A DNA stretch of 64,000 nucleotides from Poronia punctata (GCA_022579005.1 MU401470.1:186001-250000), one strand, 5' to 3'. Positions 12,504 to 23,882 are shown, numbered from the stretch's first letter. Translations and numbers: made by a program. The notes: generated by a model not told the origin, from the sequence alone.

Positions 12504-14433
12504 CTAAACAACCATCTTCCAAGGTTCTTCGGCATGATGGGTACCAATTGGACTGTCCCCTGATAGTAACAGAGTAGAGAATTTATCCGTCACCAATACA
12601 TCACCTTCCTCCCAAGAAAACCGCAGACAGACCCGAGGATCAAGCAATAAGGCATCGATGAGCCCAACGAGGTTTTGTGATCCGTTATCGATGCTGACTT
12701 TGACCTGCTCATCCGGCCGGCGCCAGCAGATGTACATGGAATGTCTGGTGGGATGTGAAACAACCAGAGGGATTCCACTGACGACTGATTCGGGGCCTCG
12801 ACGTGTCCATTTTATCTTTGACAGTTTCTTTATATTGTAAGCTTCTGGTAGGTACCGCGCGAAGAGATCTGACGATGCGAAAAGGGTGCCTAGCTGATGG
12901 CGCTGCGACGGTACTTTGAAGTATTGGAAAATAGGCGTATCACGGAGGCTTTGGTATACTTGGCCGGATCCTGGCCCGATATCTTCGTTGTGCAAGAGCA
13001 GGAGGGATGTGCCTGATGTCCTGGATATGATAGGCGTGACGTTACCAGACGCCTCGGCCACGGGCGTGCGATCGGCTTGCGTGTCGGAAAACCCTCTTAG
13101 CACAACAGGGGAACATGTCAAAGCAAGCGTGCGGACCTTATCCATATCCACACTGGCCAGTGGATACACGAACGTCTCCTTGGCGGGTCTGACCACCACA
13201 CCGCAAGGGTACAGATACTCAAAGGTGACGTCCATGCCGGCCCAGTTGAGGACATCTGACCGCTCACGGAAATAGCTCGGCCGCCCCTCGTCGTAGACGA
13301 TATCATGGGTAATAGCTGGTACTAATATGGCGTGTGTCATGGCCACGCGTCCGTCGGCTCCTCGTACGACGGCTCCGTGCCACGGCGTCATGACAATGTC
13401 GTTATCTTGCGGTAACATGGCGATGGACACCTTGTTCGTGTCGATGGACGGGTGGATCGAGAGACGGATAGAGTCGGTATATTTGGCTCTTACCGCCTCG
13501 GCAAACGCCTTTTTTTTTTCTTCTTTTCAGCTCCTCAGCTGGCACGCATAGGAGGCTTTATAGAAACTCACCTTTCCCCGCAGAATCATGGCTTTGGCGA
13601 TGCTGCCATTCTCCCTCTCGGTCTGAGACCGCGAGCGATTTGGCCTGTCCTCGCGCTCACCCATCAAGAACTTCTTGTAGCCCTTGTACGTCTTTGAAAT
13701 ATCCGGATCATTGACGATGGCTTCGAGCACGTCAAAGTCTGGGGGAGTCTTGGCTATTAGTAGACGGCGATACTCGGATACTCTATCGAGATAGAGCGTT
13801 TCAGTAAGCTCTTCGGACTTGGTATCGACTAGATCGCAGATGCGCGCGAAGCGAATATTATCACATCCGTTCAGCTTTGCCATACGTCGCAGTTGCTGGC
13901 CGTATCGCCAGACTTCCTCGTCGGAAACGCCGAGAATATCTATGTGGGTCAATATATTTCCCCCTTGCTCAATTGATCCTTTTCCCTCCCGACTTACCAT
14001 TGTACGTGATGCCATCTGAAACAATAGTCAAGAAAGTTTCGGCTCCAGCGGCATCTCTCATAGCCCTACAAAGACCATTGAGGTGAAGCAGCGATAGCCT
14101 CTCAGCTTCATCCGGTAAAGGACCGAGGACCTTCTTGGACCGATTCGAAGACTTGAAAGGAAAGGCGGGGATGACCAGCTCAATCGGCACTGTCCTCTCT
14201 AGAGCTCGACGGATTTGCGTCTCGGCGTGATGGATGGATGGTGGTATGTCCCAGTCGTTTTTATATTCGATGCGGTAGCGATTTAAAACTACGGCTGCCG
14301 CCTTGGCTCGCTCGGATGGGCTTACCGGTGAAGCCTGTCGTAAATCGATTCCTGACTTTGTACAAACAACTCTGGGAAGTTCGAGTTCGTCACCCATCAA
14401 CCGAACCGGAACCGGGATCGAGGCAACTGACAT
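12504..14433 (-). CDS. Isocyanide synthase (DIT1/PvcA) fused to a TauD/PvcB-like domain
   Basis: Three exons on the minus strand (14433-13998, 13939-13572, 13508-12504) join in frame to 602 residues; introns are 58 and 63 bp. Residues ~80-270 are a DIT1/PvcA isocyanide synthase, with VIPAFPFKSSN at 87-97, PDEAERLSLLHLN, and SDGITYND around 139-146. Family members convert the amino group of an amino acid to an isocyanide using ribulose-5-phosphate. The C-terminal half follows the TauD-like dioxygenase layout: LRGF, GTLFASSDLF, LVVSHPTRHS, GDVLVTDKFS. H441-x-E443 could be two iron ligands, but the expected distal HTR is replaced by LLLSG and the usual C-terminal arginine is missing, so this domain may be inactive. 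The second acceptor is preceded by ten A instead of pyrimidines, but it is the only site that keeps frame. The start could also be upstream at 14538. Confidence 0.9.
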
Positions 14434-16272
14434 ATTTGAATACCAGCTCAGCTCGCTTGGATGAATGATTAGTCTAACCCCTAACCTTCTAGTCCTCGGG
14501 AGATGGGTGAGCTTTTTATACATATTCCTGTCTAGCACACTTACCTACTCCGCATCAAAAGGACGTGGTACTCGTCGTCTTCTCTCGTGTGCCACAATTT
14601 CCTCCTTACTAAATAACAAGTTCTGATTGTTTGTCTGTCCGGATTTTGTTTGCTGGTACGTCGGGCTTATTTCCATGTATTGCAAGCTCTCCCCTCTGGT
14701 CATGAGGTAGTCCAACAGGGATCTTTGTCACTGGGGCACAGTTGTGTCGCGTCGTGTCGAGTCGAGTCAATCCGAAAAGAAGGACTTCCAGTCAGGTTAC
14801 CCGTGATGATCTTCCAGGTTATGTAGATAGACTATCTCTTTTGGTTGACTCTGGAGTGAGGTGAAGGATGTAGATTCGAAGGACAAGGATATTCGAAGTT
14901 AGGGAACCCCGGTTCAGTTTTGCAAAGGATATTCGTTACTAACGTTACGATGAATATGCACAATATTTCCAGAAAAGAGCATGCATACATACATCTACTA
15001 ATACCTGACAGGTATGTGTCTATGTATGTTTGAATAAATAACCATATAGGCTAATGACAAAAAAAAAAAATCTATATATATACCTAGACTATAGCCGACC
15101 CTGATATCCTTTCCTCCTCTGTCTCTCAAGCCAATAGGGACACTTTATTCATGTCATGTCTTGTCTTGGCTTGTTGTTGTTGTTGTTGAGAAGAAAAGAA
15201 AAAGAAGGGCACAGAGAAAGAATTCTTTGTTCCACCTATCCTATCGTGTTTAAAAATAGATATAAACGACGAGTTTCCTGTTTCTAGTAAGAATATGTCT
15301 TGGATTTTTTTTTTTTAAGTCCCCTGAATCAGGGGAAAGAAAGAGAGAGAGAGAGGGTTCGGCTAGGTCCGGTTTAGGTTGCAGGTTCAGGTTCAGGTTT
15401 GATAAAATGTCTTATAGATACAATACAGTACGCCGAGGCCGAGGCGGGTTTAGGTTAGGTTAGGTTAGGTTCAGGAGAGTGTATGTTTATTGTAGGTACA
15501 TGTTAACTACTTTACTTACATACCAGTTTATAATTCCAAATGTAGATATCTAATTTTGCATACGTTTGTTCTTTGTCGGCTTTTATTGCCTTGAGTCCGA
15601 GTCCGGACCGAAAACACACACACACACACACCCCCCCGCACACCGCGCAAAACCTTAGTTAGGTTTCTACGAGTAGGTAAGGTACGTGACTGCAGACATG
15701 ACATGACATGACATATATCACAATTTCAAGAATTAGAAAAGAAAAGAAAAGAAAAGAAAAAAAATTTCATCTCAACTATCCCCTAGGTTAGACAACACCA
15801 AAAATACAATTCTTACGCGCGGCTAACAACAACAATAATAACAAAAACAACAACAACAACACTTTGTCAGGACCTAACGTACTTATTTTCCTTTCACAAC
15901 AACACGCGGAACAAAGGCTCCAAATCAACCCCTGTCCGCACACCATCCCCCCCCCCCTCGCTCTTTTCACAGAAATAAATCTGGCGGGGGGGGGGGGGAG
16001 ATGTGATGTGAGGAAGAGTCAAGTCAGTCAGTCAGTCTATGAAAGGCGGTGGATGTGTTTTGGGATTTTTGGTGAGAGGGTAGTAAATGAAATAAAATAA
16101 AATAAAATAAAATAAAGTCTTAACTTCACTGGACCCTCCCCCCTACAGAGATTTGCGTGTGTGAAAATACGCCGCGATTCACTCGAAACAGCATAAGTAT
16201 GGGCAAAGGCAAGCCCGGGGAAACTTTCCTTCTTTGTTTGTCGGTGGATGGTGGTGACATGTAGATCCAAAT

Positions 16273-16323
<51 letters not shown>

Positions 16324-16454
16324 NNNNNNNNNNCACCCCCCCCACCCCCCCACCCCCCACCACCACCCCCACCCCCCCCCCCCACCACCACACCCCCCCC
16401 CCCCCCCCCCCCCACCCCCCCCCCCCCCCCCCCCCCCCCCACCCCCCCCAACCC

Positions 16455-16490
<36 letters not shown>

Positions 16491-17334
16491 CAAAAACGAA
16501 AAGGTACCAGCCCTTGCAAGGAACGGGGTTAGAAAATACTGCGCCGTCGGAATATAGACGGAACTTAATCTCTTCGTCAAGTACGAGGTCACGTAGCAGG
16601 ACACGATACGTGCGTCTCTCTGTGCTGCGGTTGCGTAAGTATCGAAGCGAAGGGAAGGGAAGAGAAGAGGAAAAGTGCCGAAATCTTGGAGCGCGTACTC
16701 GTAATATCCAAACTCGTCCGATGCTGCAGTAAGCGGGAAGATGGTGAAATCAGCAGCTGCTGTTGAAATGGCGGAAAGCGTCTTCATAGGTGCAAGAGCG
16801 CCGGTTGTACTCGTGCTTGACACTTTCGTTTATTCGGAATAGAAACAATATTCCTACTCGTCGACGTTACGGCGCAAACTTGTCCGTCCAGTGCCAGTAA
16901 AGATTATGGTTGGGTTAGAGCTGACTGAAGGCTATCATCAAATACACTATGCTGACCTAATTCGGATACTTACATATCCACGTAACTGTGCAACATCCAT
17001 GGAAGCAAAATAACAAGCAGAGGCCCAGCGGGGGCAAGCCCAAATCTATCGTATGCCAACGAAAGCTAAACACAAGCCTTATCATGTGCCCGGAAATCAA
17101 GGAGAACAAGTCGTCATCGCACACCGTCCTTCGTTGTCGTCGTCGTTGTCGTCGGGGTAGTGGATATGCCGTCCCTCCACGCCCCCACCGCCCAAAAACT
17201 CCGAATTCTGAAAATAGCACAACTCCACTCCAGCCTGGCAACACCAACACGTACCAATCCCAATCCGTAACTTTTCACTTTCCTTTCACAGAGACCGCAA
17301 ACAGAAATTTTTAGCAACACCGGTTACACCGTCC
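14434..17334. other. Low-complexity intergenic region with microsatellites
   Basis: Nearly 3 kb without a supportable gene. It is packed with simple repeats: (TTG)n near 15174, (TTAGG)n near 15450-15475, (CA)n near 15615, (ACATG)n near 15695-15713, (AAAAG)n near 15736-15760, AAC/AAT repeats near 15820-15862, 13 G at 15986-15998 and (AATAA)n near 16089-16116. Open frames crossing 16037-16823 exist only because homopolymers lack stops. TACTCGTA-type octamers are at 15668 and 16696. Confidence 0.75.
16273..16489. other. Assembly gap between poly-G and poly-C tracts
   Basis: A run of 51 G (16273-16323) is followed by ten N (16324-16333) and then by about 155 bases of almost pure C with scattered A. 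Ten N is a placeholder gap length. G at the right end of the left contig and C at the left end of the right contig is what two contigs look like when reads run into a G homopolymer from both sides. The true length and content are unknown. Confidence 0.9.
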
Positions 17335-20229
17335 TCACCGAGTCCAGTTGATCCCAAACAGACCAGCGAGTTCCGCCACGCTCAGACGACCGAGAGAATT
17401 CCGATCTTCGGCGTTCAACACATTGTTGACCAGCGCTTTCTTCCCTTCCTGCAAGGCAAGGATGCGATCTTCAACCGTGTCTTGGACCAGAATACGATAC
17501 GCGACCACGTCCCTGGTCTGGCCCAAGCGGTGGGCTCGCTTGATAGCCTGGTCCTCTATCGAAGGGTTCCAGAAGGGGTCGCACGTGATGACCCGTGTGG
17601 CCGCGTGCAAGTTCAAGCCCGCGTTACCACACCGCAGACTAACCAGCATCAATTTCACCTCGGGCTTCGTCATGAAATCGTGCACGGCCGCCTCCCGGTC
17701 CCCGTTAGACATACTACCGTCATATCGTCGGTAGTTGTATCCGTCGTCCGAGATGGGTATCTCCAGGAGATCGAGGAATGACGTGAACTGACTGAATAGG
17801 AGCGTCTTCTCGTCGGGGAAATCTCTCCGGATCATGGCTAATATCTCCATCGCCTTGTCGATCTTGGCACTCGATTCCCAGTCTTTTCTTAGCCTATTGA
17901 AATACCGTTCCTTGGCCTTGGCACCGCTCAAACTTGATTTCTTCAGAGCTCCAAGAGTGAGCTCAGTCCTCCGTCCCCTTCCCTTCCCCTTCTTCGCCTT
18001 CTTCTCAGGCCTGGCTAGTCCTTTCTCAGAAGACTTTCTCTTATGGCCAGCAAGACCACTACCGGCTTGATGCTTCGCCTTTGGCTGTCGTCTTCTGATG
18101 GTAGAGCCGGCCATGTTTCCCCTATTCAGTTTTGTCTCTGGAAGTTCAGCAAGGACTTTCTTGCTGGGCTTGGACGGCTCTGCCTTCTTGGAGAATAGTG
18201 ACATCTCAAGCGGCGGTAATGAATCATTGGAATCGTCAGAGTCGCCAGCCTTGGCAACATTGTCGACAAGTTCATCCTCTTTTACGTCTTCCGCATCTAC
18301 ATCGTCTTCAACGTCTTGAACAACGTCCTTTGCCTCAGCCGGGGATGCGTCCCGTGCCGTGGCTATGCCTTTCTTGTCATCATCAAAGGTCGAACTGTCG
18401 CTCTTTTCCGCGTCATCTTCACTTTCATGACCGTCAGAGACGATAAAGTCCTTTAGGTTTCCATCTTCGTCTGCACTTTCGTCTTCGTCCTCTTCATCAG
18501 AGTCATCATCCTGATTGCGATCGTCCGAATTTCCGTCCGCCATATGCACGTCGGCAAAGTTGTCGTAACAAATAACCTCTTTGGAGCTGATATACTCACT
18601 GCACCCGGCTGCCGGACACGGTACCTCGCGCGTGTTGTCATCATCAGGATCACGCTCGAAACCAGGCTCGACACTAATCATGTTTGTGAGGCAATCTCCG
18701 CACAAGTGGTGTCCACATGGGTAAATGATAATAGGACGTTCTATAGTTTCTTGACACATCGGACACTCGAAGCTCGTCTGCCTAGCCACACGGCTGACAA
18801 CGGGTTTGGAAAGCTTGCCGGCCAACTTGGTCATGTCTTCGGGCGACATATTCACGCCCTCGGGAATCGCATGGTCTTTGAGTAGATATGGGTGGCAGCA
18901 GCATTGCCGCAGTCGAAGGATCAAAAGGAGAATATACCAGTAATGCCGGGTGACGGTGCCTTGCTTCAAAAACCGGTTCATTTTTAACCGAGAGCGTTGT
19001 TCCAATGCTTGGTAATACGCCATCTGATCCTCGTCAAAAAAGGCATTGACAGTCTCGACTGTCAGGTCCGGCAAGTTCAAGATAGGCGCCCCATCAACCA
19101 CGGTGTTTTCGGTCCGGCGGAGGAGGATACGGCCGAGAAGGACTTGTAGTGGCTTGATCCCCTGGACACTATTTGATTTGTTGGGGATAAATCTTCGTCT
19201 GAAATTGTCCCATTCACAATATGGTTCGATACGAAGGAAGCGGACGAGAGGATAGAGCTCATCGAGCCGATTCATAAGAGGCGTCCCGGTCATACATAGC
19301 CTGTACGTACTACGAAGTCGATGGACGGCCATGGATGCTTGCGATTTCCGGTTCTTCACGTTGTGTGCCTCATCCAGAATGACACGGTGGAATATAGCAT
19401 GGGGAGCCAGTAAAACGGCGCGGTCTGCTTTTCGATTCTCGTATATCTGCTTCCATTCGTACCCCAGGGTACCGTAGGTTGTAAGGACAACATCGTACCT
19501 CATCAGTTTGGTCGCAGTCAAAGTACGTCTCTTTTGGCTGTGGTAGATGATGGTCTTGAGCTTGTGACCAGTCTTTATCTTGTCATCAATCTCACGCTCC
19601 CACTGACGAAGTAAGGATGTTGGGACGACGATGAGCGTCGTCTTCCGAGTGCCATCTTCTGGTGGACGTGCCAAGATGAGCGCAATTGCCTGGATTGTTT
19701 TACCCAGGCCCATGTCATCGGCAAGTATACCGCCTTTATGAGGGCTTTGCTCTTGGTTGATCAGCCACGTTAGTCCGACACGCTGGTGTGGCATCAGTGT
19801 GCTTTTCAAAGCGGCCGGTTCCCTCTGACGCTCCCATACAGGTATGTCTAGGTCGGGTACGTCGAGTAAACTACGAATAGCTTCTTGTTCCTGTTCATCG
19901 ATGCGGCCTCCCTGTATGCGCTGCTCGAGCCACTCTCGGTACCCTAGTAGAGGCTCTTGACCTTGTCCAGCATCTTCGTCTTGGTCTTTCTCGTCTTTCT
20001 CGTCTTTCTCGTCGTCCTCGCCGTCATGTTCAGCCTTCACCAGTGACTCTTTCTTGGTGTTGTGGGCATCGCGGTAGGCCAAGTATTGCCTAGAAACAAG
20101 GGGGACGTTTGGCTGGAGTGGCGTATCGGAGAAGAATGAGGCATCTGGCCTTTCGGATTTTATCGGTTCATTCTTAACCACCGCCGGTTTGCGAGGGCTC
20201 GGTGAGCTCTCCTGCTTGGGGATGTTCAT
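17335..20229 (-). CDS. SNF2-family DNA translocase with RING finger (Rad5/Rad16/Uls1 type)
   Basis: A single exon of 964 residues from the ATG at 20229. The N-terminus (1-~95) is charged and probably disordered. The first RecA-like lobe has GGILADDMGLGKT near 165-176 (Walker A) and DEAH near 285 (Walker B). A C3HC4 RING follows at about 487-542, starting CPMCQ and containing CGHHLC. A strongly acidic, then lysine-rich insert of about 230 residues comes next, before the second lobe with TLLFSQFTSFL and motif VI QAIKRAHRLGQ. A RING between the two lobes is typical of Rad5, Rad16, HLTF and Uls1, which couple ATP-driven DNA translocation to ubiquitin or SUMO-targeted ligase activity in repair and chromatin work. 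No HIRAN domain is visible, so a Rad16- or Uls1-like role fits better than Rad5. Confidence 0.93.
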   Translation of the reverse strand: MNIPKQESSPSPRKPAVVKNEPIKSERPDASFFSDTPLQPNVPLVSRQYLAYRDAHNTKKESLVKAEHDGEDDEKDEKDEKDQDEDAGQGQEPLLGYREWLEQRIQGGRIDEQEQEAIRSLLDVPDLDIPVWERQREPAALKSTLMPHQRVGLTWLINQEQSPHKGGILADDMGLGKTIQAIALILARPPEDGTRKTTLIVVPTSLLRQWEREIDDKIKTGHKLKTIIYHSQKRRTLTATKLMRYDVVLTTYGTLGYEWKQIYENRKADRAVLLAPHAIFHRVILDEAHNVKNRKSQASMAVHRLRSTYRLCMTGTPLMNRLDELYPLVRFLRIEPYCEWDNFRRRFIPNKSNSVQGIKPLQVLLGRILLRRTENTVVDGAPILNLPDLTVETVNAFFDEDQMAYYQALEQRSRLKMNRFLKQGTVTRHYWYILLLILRLRQCCCHPYLLKDHAIPEGVNMSPEDMTKLAGKLSKPVVSRVARQTSFECPMCQETIERPIIIYPCGHHLCGDCLTNMISVEPGFERDPDDDNTREVPCPAAGCSEYISSKEVICYDNFADVHMADGNSDDRNQDDDSDEEDEDESADEDGNLKDFIVSDGHESEDDAEKSDSSTFDDDKKGIATARDASPAEAKDVVQDVEDDVDAEDVKEDELVDNVAKAGDSDDSNDSLPPLEMSLFSKKAEPSKPSKKVLAELPETKLNRGNMAGSTIRRRQPKAKHQAGSGLAGHKRKSSEKGLARPEKKAKKGKGRGRRTELTLGALKKSSLSGAKAKERYFNRLRKDWESSAKIDKAMEILAMIRRDFPDEKTLLFSQFTSFLDLLEIPISDDGYNYRRYDGSMSNGDREAAVHDFMTKPEVKLMLVSLRCGNAGLNLHAATRVITCDPFWNPSIEDQAIKRAHRLGQTRDVVAYRILVQDTVEDRILALQEGKKALVNNVLNAEDRNSLGRLSVAELAGLFGINWTR

Positions 20230-21474
20230 TTTTCGTAATTCTTGACTGGTTGTCAACCACCATAGTACTAGGTACGTAGCCTTCGACTCGATGGTGGTGA
20301 TCGGTGCAAACTGGACTTAAATAAATTCCACGGCACTGTAGAACGAGGCTGCAAATTCTGGTTAGGAACTGAAAGGGATACGAGGCAGGGAGGGCATGGC
20401 CTGGGTATAGGTATTATCGCAAGCCGGTCTTGATTCAAATTATTTCGTGCGATCATCCAGTTGTTGAGCCTTGGCTTGACGTGGATGTGCTCGATAGTCT
20501 TTGGATCTAGGCTGTCTTAGTATAGTCCTAGTGGGGTTCATGACGCGAAGAGTGGGTGAGCCAGTACGGTTTGACGCGAGGTCACCTGATCGCAGCTTGG
20601 TGTCGGTAAACAAAAATAGTGAATGCAGGGCCATCAAAGCGGAGCGCGCACCCACTAGACAGTGAGTTAGCGTCTGCTCTAGACCTGTTTAACCCGACCA
20701 GCTGGATAGAATGGCAGTTTCAATTTCCTTGAGGTCCCTGCTCGTACCTTCCTGTACATCCCTGTAATCTAGGGGGCCTAGGAAGTATCTACTCATTAAC
20801 CTACTTGTACTTACTACTCGCACATACACGGAGATGGCATGTATCTACAACCTCACCTATGATGCACGCACCTTGCAGTCGACACTATTGCAATCAAAGT
20901 ACGTCTCTAATAAGCCTAGATTGATTTGAAGTCTTTTCTTTTTCCACCAGGTTTAATATTACGGATAACAGCCAGCGCGTGTCGATTCCTCTTTATGTGT
21001 ACACGTATTTGCCCTTGACACGGCACGCATTTCGATTGTAGGCGGTTGGCTGGCGTGATCGATTTCAGTCCTAGGAACTGGTCGCCGGTGAATAGCTTTA
21101 AACCCATAAAGTTAAGTTTTACTGTTTACTCTTCAACCATCTAAACGGTGGTGATTTCTCTGCTTTCTTTATTTGTTTGACCTTGTTTATCTAAATTAAT
21201 ATAATAGATACGTTGTAGATTAGGTTGGTTTGTGAACTTGGCACCGATGCAAGGCGCGTACCACCGTCAGCGACTCATACACCGTCGATCCAGCAGATGG
21301 TCCATGATAGGCTATAAGCCTGACTTCAGCGATTCTCCGCAAACATGAAGAGGTAATTCCATTCAGGCTATGCGAATGGCCACCATGCCGCCTGTCTCAC
21401 TGCTCAGCGCCTGCTGTGCTTGTTTCGATGCGAAGACTTCCCCAACAAACGTAAATAAGTCATGTCCGTTCCCT
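20230..21474. other. Intergenic region, 1.2 kb
   Basis: It contains the promoter of the SNF2 gene at its left end. I see no gene or repeat structure in the rest. Confidence 0.55.
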
Positions 21475-21838
21475 TCACGGAGAATGACAGGCAGCGGGGC
21501 AGTTCTGCAAAACGTAAAGGTCATCACCTGGTTCCGCATCTCGATACACGACCCTGATCGACCCGGGTTTCGTTACGGCAAACCTCATCCGAAGCCTTTC
21601 CATCATCTCAAATCCATCTTCCATAGCTGATTGTGCTTCCGCAAGAGTATCCATGTCACCGTGATCTACATCGCAGGGTTCTACAGAAGGGTCGGTACAG
21701 GCCAAACTCTGCGAGTATCTTTCCAAATGCTCCTCGAGGGTGTATTTTCCGATTCGCTTCCCCGCATTGTAGGCTATCCATGCCGACAACCGTAAAGGCT
21801 GGTGGTCAACTCGGGGGTTTATCGTTTCGACACATATT
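21475..21838 (-). CDS. Probable coding exon of an unresolved hypothetical gene
   Basis: On the minus strand an open frame from about 21838 down to the TGA at 21475-21477 translates to a sensible acidic sequence (CVETINPRVDHQ... to ...LYVLQNCPAAC) of about 120 residues, with several cysteines. It does not begin with a convincing ATG; the frame opens after an in-frame stop near 21853, so an upstream exon is likely. A strong donor (AAG|GTAAGC at about 22009) ends a possible first exon starting MLAFFKFE, but no acceptor joins these pieces in frame. The family is not recognised. Alternatively this is a decayed gene. Confidence 0.35.
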
Positions 21839-22414
21839 CTTAAGTAGATGTATCATCGTGATTTGTGTACGAGGGGTTACATCGCCCATCGTCAACCCCA
21901 TGCACAGATTGTCCACCACAGACTCCGACGTGACACTGCAACTTCGCGTTTACCTGGTAGTCTAAGACAGGTTAGGTAGGTTGGGTAGGTATATGTGGAG
22001 CATTGCTTACCTTGAAGAGCTCACCATAAATAAGGCATCTTTCAAACTTGAAGAAAGCTAACATCTTCAAAACATACAAGAGTTTAAAAGCTGCCTAAAA
22101 ACAGCCATAGATGGTACGCAACATATTGGTTTAGATGAGTACGATATAGGTATCACAAATGATGAACGGGGCCACGACCACCGGACATGGGACAACTCCG
22201 GTACAAAAGACACATGTCTACTGTCAAGAATCATATGAGGATAATGCAGGTTAGTATCCCGTGGGGATAAGATGGGGTGAAATGCTGTGCATTGGTAAGA
22301 AAATAGAGCTTCCTGCCTATTTTCCACTTGTCTGTTACCCCTCAGCGCCCCAAACCCTTAGAAAACGATCCCAGAACGTCCCTGTCGGCTAGACGGACAC
22401 TGACATAGCAGATC

Positions 22415-23023
22415 TCACACAGCCACAGAGAAATGCGAGATAGACACGGTGCAAGTGGCATCGGGATAGGTCGTATCATAATGATCTAGCTTAGCCTGAG
22501 AGCGTGTAAGTAAGTACTCGTAGGAACATATTCTAAACAGACACGGCGTCATGACTAACCATATAACTAGCATTATTCCCATCAACAATGCCCTTAGCAA
22601 TAGCAGTGCCAGATGTCAAACCCAGCGTCTCGGGCTTATAATAGGAGCTATCGGGCAAAGCCGAAGCATCCTGTGTATCAACAAAGGCGAGCTATTGAGG
22701 TTGGATCAACATGTGGACATCATCTTTCGAGGAAGGTAGGTGAAATAAAATACTTGGACTATCACCCGACCATCGCTATCAGCAGACATGGAAGTCCAAA
22801 CAAGTAGGTTCTGCAAACATCCAGCAATAGAGAATAAAGTCGCGATGAACAGACCCTCGTGGCCGCCGCCTTTCTCTAAACTCGCCCCTTGGGTGGTAGA
22901 GCCTGCTTCGCAGTTCCTGCCGGTAACTGTGACGTAGCCGTCGCCTGGGAGCCGCGCGGAACCGATGTAGGCGACGTCTGTCACCGGGTCTTTAATGTTG
23001 ATCTTCATCGTGTATGGCGCCAT
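22415..23023 (-). CDS. Small three-exon hypothetical protein
   Basis: Exons 23023-22754, 22670-22560 and 22495-22415 join in phase 0 at both junctions and give 153 residues; introns are 83 bp (GTATTT donor) and 64 bp (GTTAGT donor). Support comes from the frame closing twice and from the middle exon reading DASALPDSSYYKPETLG, followed by AKLDHYDTTYPDATC, both of which look like real protein. There is no signal peptide; one moderately hydrophobic stretch lies around residues 64-78 (GLFIATLFSIAGCLQN). I do not recognise the family. It lies 580 bp upstream (in its own direction) of another unresolved exon on the same strand and 860 bp from the inverted-repeat element. Confidence 0.6.
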
Positions 23024-23882
23024 TGTGAGATTGGCTGTTCGCTGGTATTATGAGTTGTGATGAGTTTTAGGGGCGGTTGTTTTTCCCTTTTGGCCTCAAG
23101 GGGGGTCGTGACATAAATGACCTTTTTATACACGGGGTTAGACGATGAGAGCGCACAAAAGGCCCTCTTTCATATTAGCGGATCCGACGATAATTAGAGT
23201 CATCATCAGGATTTATTTCTCATCATGGTTGACTAACATTGCCTGCCAACCGGAATCTCCGAACGCAAGACGGCATTCATTTCAGCTGGTCATGTCCGCA
23301 TTATATTCACGACCCGCCGGAATAATAGGTCCCCGAGCATGAGAACGAGCCCTGAAAATAAGAAAGACTCGCTCGAGTACCTAGGTATTCTCAGACGACT
23401 TCTATGTCCAGGGAAGTATGCGGGCGGAATCAATCTGATTCTGGACAGAACAAGGGCAGCTGAAAACTGTAACCGTTACCAATGAGATGGCCTCGACGCG
23501 CTTGCATGATGCAGGTGACAACAACGGTTTATTGAACCCCACAAGGCCCAGGGGCCAGAATCAGTCGAGTTCCGTGATTGCGTCGCGTTTTGGGACTTGG
23601 GACTTTTGCTTCCTCCAGAGTCCGTACTCAAATCGGCGGTGTTGAGTCTTTCAGTGTAGGTATACAGATGTATGCTAAGACTGTCGAAGAATGCCCCGCG
23701 ACAACTTAAATTAAGACGTCTGGTCTATAAAGTTGCTGTAAATGTCTTCGGGGAGTCTAGTGTCATCTTCTAGATACCCTTTGTCCTAACCCCCATACCC
23801 CTTCCCCCCGTATACTACAACGGCACATGGTCGCCTGCGGTAGTGCATAAGTACATATCTAACATCAACTCATCTCACAGAT
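23024..23882. other. Intergenic region, 0.86 kb
   Basis: It holds the promoter side of the 153-residue gene. No coding frame is supported and no repeat is seen until the inverted-repeat element begins at 23883. Confidence 0.55.

Noticed and set aside
15450..15475. (TTAGG)n resembling insect-type telomere repeat
   Set aside because: Four or so units inside a region full of unrelated microsatellites; best read as a simple repeat.
16037..16823. Several open frames of 75-214 codons across the poly-G/poly-C region
   Set aside because: They exist because homopolymers contain no stops and they run through ten N; the translation is poly-Gly or poly-Pro.
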